From assembly GCA_024653485.1 (NCBI GenBank), contig JANLFY010000002.1, positions 186,001 to 250,000 on the forward strand: a stretch of DNA of 64,000 nt, in the 5' to 3' direction. The notes beneath the pieces were generated by a model. That model saw only the letters and a list, made by a program, of their open reading frames with translations, was not told the origin of the DNA and made no database searches. The position numbers were made by a program, and so were the translations under genes. Shown piece by piece: positions 59,360 to 64,000 of the stretch. The DNA is from Bacillota bacterium (GTDB taxonomy: Bacteria; Bacillota; SHA-98; UBA4971). How positions within the stretch are numbered: position 1 is the stretch's first letter; each line of letters starts with the position of its first letter.

Positions 59360-60556
59360 GTGGTGCCAAATACGCCGCCGCTCGTGGTGGACCTGGACGC
59401 GCCCGAGGATAGATATAGCCGCCTGCGTCTCATCCCGTGGTGGGACCAAGAGAAGCTCAGGCGGGCCAGGGTGATGGTGGTGGGCGCGGGCGCGCTCGGG
59501 AACGAACTGTTGAAAAGCCTGGCCCTGCTCGGGGTGGGGCACGTCCTCATTGTGGATCTAGACCGCATCGAAAACTCGAACCTTTCGCGTTCGGTCCTGT
59601 ACCGGGCAGAGGACGAGGGGGAGTTCAAGGCCGAGGTTGCGGCGAGGCGCGTGCGGGACATAAACCCCGACGTGCAGGCGAAGGCTGTGGTCGGCAACGT
59701 CATCACCGATATCGGCCTAGGCGTCTTCCGCGCAATGGATGTGGTGCTCGGGGGGCTGGACAACCGGGAGGCGAGGGTCGCGATAAACCAGAGCTGCTGG
59801 CGCACGGGCACGCCGTGGGTGGATGGAGCCATCGAGGTGCTCATCGGCGTTGCCAAGGTGTTCGTCCCGCCCGACGGCCCGTGCTACGAGTGTACCATGG
59901 GAGAGACCGATTACCGGCTGCTCAATCTGAGGAAGTCCTGCACCTTGCTGAGCCGTGGCGAGATGCTGGCAGGGAAGGTCCCCACCACGCCCACGACGGC
60001 CTCGGTGATCGCCGGTATCCAGGTGCAGGAGGCTGTGAAGCTGATTCACGGCCGGCCGGACCTACCCATCTTATCCGGCCGGGGGTTCGTATACAACGGT
60101 CTCACGTACGATTCCTATGTGGTCTCCTACGCGAGACGGAGCGACTGTCCGGCTCACGATAGCTTCGGCGAGGTTCTGACAACGCCGCTCTCCGCACACG
60201 AAACGACCCTCGGCCAGGCGCTCAGCCTCGCCCGAGAACTGCTCGGCCGGGACGCGGTCCTCGAGTTCTCGAGGGAACTGATCACAGGGTTTACGTGTGA
60301 GCGGTGCGGGACCTCGGCGCGGCGCATAGACCAACTCGGACGGCTTACGGAGAGCGACGCGCGCTGCCCGGGCTGCGGCGGGATGCGACAGCCCGAGTTC
60401 ACCCACTCGATACAGGGTAATGAGCCGTACCTCGATATGACGCTCAAGGATGCGGGAATCCCTCCTTTCGATATCCTGACCGCCCGGGACGGTCTCAAAA
60501 TGGTTCACTTCGAGCTGGGAGGGGACCGAGAGGAGACACTGGGAGGCCCGGGATGA
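59360..60556 (+). CDS. E1-like (ThiF/MoeB family) ubiquitin-activating enzyme
   Basis: A 398-aa adenylating enzyme. VMVVGAGALGNELLKSLALL is the nucleotide loop, IVDLDRIENSNLSRSVLY carries the acidic and Arg residues for ATP, and C175-x2-C178 is the first zinc pair. C194 in RKSCTLLSRGE, before VPTTPTTASVIAGIQVQEAV, is the likely catalytic Cys that forms the thioester. The C-terminal third adds a second zinc ribbon (C313-x2-C316, C336-x2-C339) and a FDILTARDG...HFELGGD tail not found in ThiF or MoeB. It starts at GTG 59360 with GGGGAAAGGGGGG upstream and overlaps the JAB gene by ATGA. It should activate the C-terminal Gly of the neighbouring ubiquitin-like protein. Confidence 0.9.
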   Translation: MVPNTPPLVVDLDAPEDRYSRLRLIPWWDQEKLRRARVMVVGAGALGNELLKSLALLGVGHVLIVDLDRIENSNLSRSVLYRAEDEGEFKAEVAARRVRDINPDVQAKAVVGNVITDIGLGVFRAMDVVLGGLDNREARVAINQSCWRTGTPWVDGAIEVLIGVAKVFVPPDGPCYECTMGETDYRLLNLRKSCTLLSRGEMLAGKVPTTPTTASVIAGIQVQEAVKLIHGRPDLPILSGRGFVYNGLTYDSYVVSYARRSDCPAHDSFGEVLTTPLSAHETTLGQALSLARELLGRDAVLEFSRELITGFTCERCGTSARRIDQLGRLTESDARCPGCGGMRQPEFTHSIQGNEPYLDMTLKDAGIPPFDILTARDGLKMVHFELGGDREETLGGPG

Positions 60557-61611
60557 CACGGACGAGCGGGGTGAGCGACGTGGTCATCATCGTGAGCGAG
60601 CAGGCTTTCAGATTCATGGAGCAGTTTGCCAGGGGCGATACCTCGCGTGAGCGGGGCGGGGTGCTGGTCGGCCGGCATTCGAACGACGTCTCGTCGCTGC
60701 TATGGGCAGCGTGGGGCGAGAGCGGTAGCTGCCATGTAGACGCAGACGCAGATAGAGATGTAGATGCGGACACAAACACAGGTGCTGGCCCGGACAGAGA
60801 CGCAGACACAGACACAGACGCAGGCGTAGGCACCGATGCAGACGTCGGCGATGCCGGTGGGTGCGCGACGGAAGGCGGCATCGGCTCCGCAGCAGGCCCT
60901 GCGAAGGCCTGCCCCGCTGCGTGGAGCGACACGGGGGCGTCGAGGCGGGCCGAGGCGGACGCTGGTATGTCGCGTCAACCAGGCATCCTCGTGGCGGCAG
61001 CCATAGAGGCGCGATTCAGCGAGGCCAAGAGAGCAAGCCTGACGTTTACCCACGAGACGTGGCGATATATCTACGAGGTCATGGAACAACGGTATCCGGG
61101 ACAAAAGATCGTAGGGTGGTTCCACACCCACCCGGGGTTTGGGGTGTTCCTGTCTGGCCACGACATGTTCATCCAGAAGCATTTCTTCGACCAGCCGTGG
61201 CAGGTGGCGTACGTCATCGACCCTGTGGCCCAGTCGCGGGGGTTCTTCCGATGGCAAGGCGGAGAGGTGGTCTCGTGTGAGGACTTCCTCATTCTCGGCG
61301 GGGACGGAACGCTTGCGACGTTTAGATGCAAGGTCAGGGCTAGGGCCAGGGGGGATGTAGAGGGCGCGATCATGCCCAGGCCTTGGTCTCGGCCCGCGCC
61401 TGCGCCCTGGGCTGGCGAGCTCGTGCAGGCTCCTTCCGGCTCCCGTACCCTTGATGGTTCCAGGACTGCCCCGCGTACAGCTCCGTTACCGGTCACGGGA
61501 GACGCTAACGCCGGAGGACGGCCGTCAGGCCCGCAGGAGCGCTCCTGCTCCAGGCGGGACGTGGATTACTTACAGCGAGAGGGGCCTTCAGGCCAGGGCG
61601 GAAGCCGTTAG
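60553..61611 (+). CDS. JAMM/JAB isopeptidase with Asp-rich insert
   Basis: A 352-aa metalloprotease of the JAB/MPN+ type. E33 in SRERGGVLVG and H191-x-H193-P...S201-x2-D204 (HTHPGFGVFLSGHD) form the complete JAMM zinc site, so it is predicted active. Relatives remove ubiquitin or process its precursor. Residues about 59-140 are a low-complexity insert rich in Asp, Ala, Thr and Gly, encoded by imperfect GACGCAGAC/GACACAGAC repeats; the C-terminal ~90 residues are also Pro/Ser/Arg-rich. The catalytic fold resumes at ILVAAAIEARFSEAKRASLT. The start overlaps the E1-like stop. The ubiquitin-like protein already ends in Gly, so de-conjugation seems more likely than maturation. Confidence 0.9.
   Translation: MTRTSGVSDVVIIVSEQAFRFMEQFARGDTSRERGGVLVGRHSNDVSSLLWAAWGESGSCHVDADADRDVDADTNTGAGPDRDADTDTDAGVGTDADVGDAGGCATEGGIGSAAGPAKACPAAWSDTGASRRAEADAGMSRQPGILVAAAIEARFSEAKRASLTFTHETWRYIYEVMEQRYPGQKIVGWFHTHPGFGVFLSGHDMFIQKHFFDQPWQVAYVIDPVAQSRGFFRWQGGEVVSCEDFLILGGDGTLATFRCKVRARARGDVEGAIMPRPWSRPAPAPWAGELVQAPSGSRTLDGSRTAPRTAPLPVTGDANAGGRPSGPQERSCSRRDVDYLQREGPSGQGGSR
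60735..60855 (+). repeat. Asp/Ala-coding low-complexity repeat within the JAB gene
   Basis: Imperfect 6/9-base units such as GACGCA, GACACA and GATGCA run for about 120 bases, keeping the reading frame. It is coded as DADAD, DADTDTDAG and similar. It looks like in-frame slippage expansion. Confidence 0.75.
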
Positions 61612-61626
61612 CAGGGCGGGTCGCGC

Positions 61627-62094
61627 GTGGCCATCCCGGAGAGCGGGCGAATCGTGGATTACCGCGCGTCTGGCCCGACGCGGCGAGCCCAGGGGCAGCC
61701 CGATGTGCTCCGCCCGAGCCGGCGAGGATGTGTTGGGGGCGCCCGTTACCCGGATCCAGTGCCGGGGCGACTGATAGCTATAGCCATCTGGCTTGTCTTG
61801 GTCGCGGCGCTCGTCTGGTTTCTCCGTTGCCCGCCGGCTGGGCGGTCGGAGCGACCGAGGCTGCGGGAGCAACCTGGGGGAAGTGGGCCATCAGGGCAAG
61901 ATGGGGTCGCTGTCGCAGACAACCTGTCTATCGAGATGGGCTACCGGGTCCAGCCAGGCGACACTCTATGGGGGATCAGTGCTTACTACTACGGAACGGG
62001 CACTCGGTATCGGGAACTAGCATTGAGGAATGGGCTATCCGATCCGGACCGCATCTACTACGGAACAGTGCTGATCGTGCCTCTTTCGGAGTGA
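61627..62094 (+). CDS. membrane-anchored LysM protein
   Basis: A 155-aa protein. A cytoplasmic Arg-rich N-terminus and a membrane helix (about 49-67, RLIAIAIWLVLVAALVWFL) are followed by a linker and a C-terminal LysM domain (YRVQPGDTLWGISAYYYG ... GTVLIVPL), which binds peptidoglycan or chitin-type GlcNAc chains. It starts at GTG 61627, 15 bases after the JAB stop, with AGGGCGGG upstream, so it belongs to the same operon. It could tether the system to the cell wall; this is inference. Confidence 0.8.
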   Translation: MAIPESGRIVDYRASGPTRRAQGQPDVLRPSRRGCVGGARYPDPVPGRLIAIAIWLVLVAALVWFLRCPPAGRSERPRLREQPGGSGPSGQDGVAVADNLSIEMGYRVQPGDTLWGISAYYYGTGTRYRELALRNGLSDPDRIYYGTVLIVPLSE

Positions 62095-62220
62095 GGGATG
62101 CCCTGCAACCCTATAACCCCACTGAACGAGCACAGGAAAGGCCTGATATCAGGCTCCGGCCCTGGCACAGGACGACTTCGGCCTTGCCATGGTGCGGGGG
62201 TGAGACGCTTCGCAAGGCGG

Positions 62221-62252
62221 ACGGCCCCGGGGACTTTCTAGACCGGGGCCGT
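62221..62252. terminator. hairpin between convergent LysM and RING-like genes
   Basis: ACGGCCCCGG pairs perfectly with CCGGGGCCGT around a 12-base loop. It lies between two convergent stops, which suits a bidirectional terminator, though neither side has a clear T-run. Confidence 0.5.
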
Positions 62253-62293
62253 CAGTCATGCCTCATCCTGACGATACCTCACTTCAATGTCCT

Positions 62294-62716
62294 TCAAGCC
62301 CGCGCCCGGCACCCGTAGAGGGCGCAGCCGTGGTTATCCTGCCAGCAGTCAGCATGATAGACCCGCCCGCAACCCGGGCACTCAACAACTTGCGCCGACC
62401 TGCCTAACGTGGTGGTGCAGTACGGGCAAACTTTGCCCACCTCGGACGGCCTGGCCACTCTCGGGCGCCCGGCGCCAGGCTGGACTGGCACGTTCCTACC
62501 CCTTGAATGTGCCGGGGCGAGAAGAGGGGACCGCCAAGGTGGTTGAGGACACGAGCGTGAGGTCGGCGATGTCCCCGGGTCTGACCACGCACCAGACAGC
62601 GCCAGCCCGATGAATAGGCCGATCAATGCCCCCACAGGTCCGGCTATCGCTCCGCCGATTACGAGCAGAATTAGCGGTAGGAAGCATCCTCCGCATCCGT
62701 TGTCAGTTTTGGCCAT
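62294..62716 (-). CDS. membrane protein with C-terminal prokaryotic RING/PHD-type zinc finger
   Basis: A 140-aa protein. A glycine-zipper-type membrane segment (about 12-42: LPLILLVIGGAIAGPVGALI and following) is followed by a Pro/Ser/Arg linker and a binuclear zinc finger with ligands C97, C100, C113, C116, H121, C124, C131 and C136 (CPYC, CPGC, VYHADCW, GCALYGC). The C4-H-C3 order fits the RING/PHD treble-clef group, in particular the predicted prokaryotic RING families. AGGAG precedes ATG 62716. It is convergent with the ubiquitin-like operon. A RING beside E1, ubiquitin-like and JAB genes suggests an E3-like role; that is inference. Confidence 0.75.
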   Translation of the reverse strand: MAKTDNGCGGCFLPLILLVIGGAIAGPVGALIGLFIGLALSGAWSDPGTSPTSRSCPQPPWRSPLLAPAHSRGRNVPVQPGAGRPRVARPSEVGKVCPYCTTTLGRSAQVVECPGCGRVYHADCWQDNHGCALYGCRARA

Positions 62717-63136
62717 TCTTCTCCTGAGCCTCCTTCAGTAAGGAAAGGTAACTAGCACCAGCGCCTGCGCTCTCATTGATGTTGGCAGCGAAGGTCGACA
62801 TCGATGACAGCCTAGGAGCGCGCTACTGCGCTTGACCCTGCGATGATGCCACCCTGAAGTCGCCACGAAGGGCCTCGCGCGTTCCGGTTCTGTATAGATT
62901 GTAAACGCATGGCGCGACATTCGCCGACCGCACGCTGGCGTCCCGGTCCTGTACGCAGGTCCCCCGAACCGTTTGCATGCGGCCACATTGTCAAACCGGG
63001 TATTGGCACTCGGACCATCCGATGGTAAGATGGAGGTGTCTCCACGCAGCAGAATCGTCTTGCGCAATGGACTTGCACTTTCGCGGCAACTCCTGGACAG
63101 AACACATTTCACGCCCGCTCAGGAGGGTGACGCGGC
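62717..63136. other. divergent promoter region
   Basis: No gene is supportable. It contains the SD of the RING-like gene, a good + strand promoter (63003-63031) and the SD of the following gene (GGAGGG at about 63122-63127). Confidence 0.5.
63003..63031 (+). promoter_or_regulatory. sigma-70-type promoter TTGGCA-17-TAAGAT
   Basis: TTGGCA (63003-63008), exactly 17 bases, TAAGAT (63026-63031); predicted start about 100 bases before ATG 63137. Confidence 0.7.
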
Positions 63137-64000
63137 ATGGACGATTTCCTAGCCCATCCCCGGGAGTGGCCCGGGTCGCGCTTTGAGTTCCTTCGTCCGC
63201 TGTATCCTGATAAGCGTCCACTTGCGTGCCCCATTCACTCCTCCCGCGACGTGAGGCTGGCGCTGGAAGAGCTTTTCCGTAGCTTTCGAGTGCGAGGTCC
63301 CGGGGACAACGCGGGCGAGAGGTCCAGGCAGAGTGCCATAATCGGCGCCATCATCGGGTTACTTCTTGGGCTGTCACCCATGGGGCCTCTCTTCGGCGTG
63401 ATAGGGATGGCGATAGGCATTGCCTTAGGAGTAGCGTCAGGCCTTGGAGTCCAAGAGGCCGCGCAGCTGTTCGTCAACAGGCACGCGGCCGCACTCAAAG
63501 CGGTGGAGCGGGGTGACTACACCCATGCCATCGCTATCTACCGGAAATGCTTCGAGGAGCTGTTCGAGGGAGGAAAGGACGAGCTTTTCCTTCACTACCT
63601 TCGCAAGCTCGGCGGCGAGGACGTAGACAAGGAAGGACGGATGCTCGGCGCTGCATACCTTGCAGCATGCGGCTTGCTCAACCAGGTGCAGGCTTGGAGT
63701 CCTGGTGCGCACGGCCAGCTGAGGCGGCAAGCGCTCGAAGACTACCGCAGGAGCCTCGAGTACTGCCCTTCCAACCAGGCCGTCCTCCAGACCTACATCA
63801 GCCTTCTGGACTTGCGCGACCCGGGCGACGTGTCGAACGCCATCAGAGCTCTCGAGACCTCCCTGCGCCATCTGGAGGAGACCACACCCGATGACGGCCG
63901 GGAGGCGCCATGGTGGAACGAGGAGCTAATTGGAATATTCGAGCTCTGGGCTAAGGTGCAGCCACATGACACCGAGAACCTCCGCCGCCTTGCAAACTGT
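63137..64000 (+). CDS. membrane protein with helical (TPR-like) repeats, truncated by the window edge
   Basis: The frame is open to the right edge (288 codons seen). After a ~65-residue N-terminal region, residues 67-105 are a double glycine-zipper membrane segment (SAIIGAIIGLLLGLSP, then GPLFGVIGMAIGIALG) similar in style to that of the RING-like protein. It is followed by helical repeats of TPR type (ALKAVERGDYTHAIAIYRKC, ALEDYRRSLEYCPSNQAVLQ, NAIRALETSL). GGAGGGTG precedes ATG 63137. Shared glycine-zipper helices suggest it may pack with the RING-like protein in the membrane. What lies at its C-terminus is outside the window. Confidence 0.75.
   Translation, partial: MDDFLAHPREWPGSRFEFLRPLYPDKRPLACPIHSSRDVRLALEELFRSFRVRGPGDNAGERSRQSAIIGAIIGLLLGLSPMGPLFGVIGMAIGIALGVASGLGVQEAAQLFVNRHAAALKAVERGDYTHAIAIYRKCFEELFEGGKDELFLHYLRKLGGEDVDKEGRMLGAAYLAACGLLNQVQAWSPGAHGQLRRQALEDYRRSLEYCPSNQAVLQTYISLLDLRDPGDVSNAIRALETSLRHLEETTPDDGREAPWWNEELIGIFELWAKVQPHDTENLRRLANC

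Noticed and set aside
62735-63221. Short - strand frames between the RING-like and TPR-like genes
   Set aside because: No SD or motif; the region contains the divergent promoters.

Overview
The window is a G+C-rich bacterial chromosome segment, most likely from an anaerobic, spore-forming member of the Bacillota (Firmicutes). The pointers are a Spo0E-type domain, a DUF2935 protein, a tungstopterin aldehyde:ferredoxin oxidoreductase, three-gene and TAXI-type TRAP transporters, many GTG/TTG starts and strong Shine-Dalgarno (SD) sites. One secreted protein ends like an outer-membrane beta-barrel, which would suit a diderm lineage such as Limnochordia; that placement is inference.

Layout. (1) 641-14241: a Spo0E-like/MEDS regulator, a MATE exporter, then a sigma-54 block. 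An enhancer-binding protein (9255-11540, -) is flanked by two sigma-54 promoters, one for a split transketolase + DctPQM TRAP + SDR operon (-) and one for an aldehyde:ferredoxin oxidoreductase (+). A DUF2935 protein closes the block. (2) 14662-28036: a galactoside/oligosaccharide locus with an ABC importer, a ROK repressor, a secreted GH5-like enzyme, cytoplasmic GH1 and GH2 enzymes, galT, galK and a MerR/TipA-like regulator with a 19-bp-spacer promoter. (3) 28149-29115: FMN-binding and flavodoxin-like proteins. (4) 29634-40864: a GntR/FadR regulator, then a catabolic operon of unknown substrate (Tm-1-like, DapA-like, creatininase-like, SDR, 2-hydroxyacid dehydrogenase, Zn alcohol dehydrogenase, TAXI-TRAP transporter, cupin) behind a TTGACA-17-TATCAT promoter. 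(5) 41538-48426: a second ROK regulator, a NagZ-like GH3 enzyme and a sugar ABC importer. (6) 48813-56405: a beta-barrel-like secreted protein, tRNA-Lys, a P1 peptidase running into a serpin remnant, superoxide dismutase, small unknown genes and a second creatininase-like protein.

(7) 56406-64000 is the most unusual part, a ubiquitin-like cluster: membrane trypsin-like protease, ubiquitin-like protein, E1-like ThiF enzyme, JAMM/JAB isopeptidase, membrane LysM protein, an oppositely oriented membrane protein ending in a RING/PHD-type zinc finger, and a membrane helical-repeat protein running off the right edge. The first five are contiguous or overlapping on one strand. No E2 was recognised.

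Two patterns recur. Each of the four substrate-binding-protein genes is followed by a strong hairpin before its permease gene. Short tandem or low-complexity repeats appear both between genes and inside proteins (P1 peptidase, JAB, trypsin-like protease).
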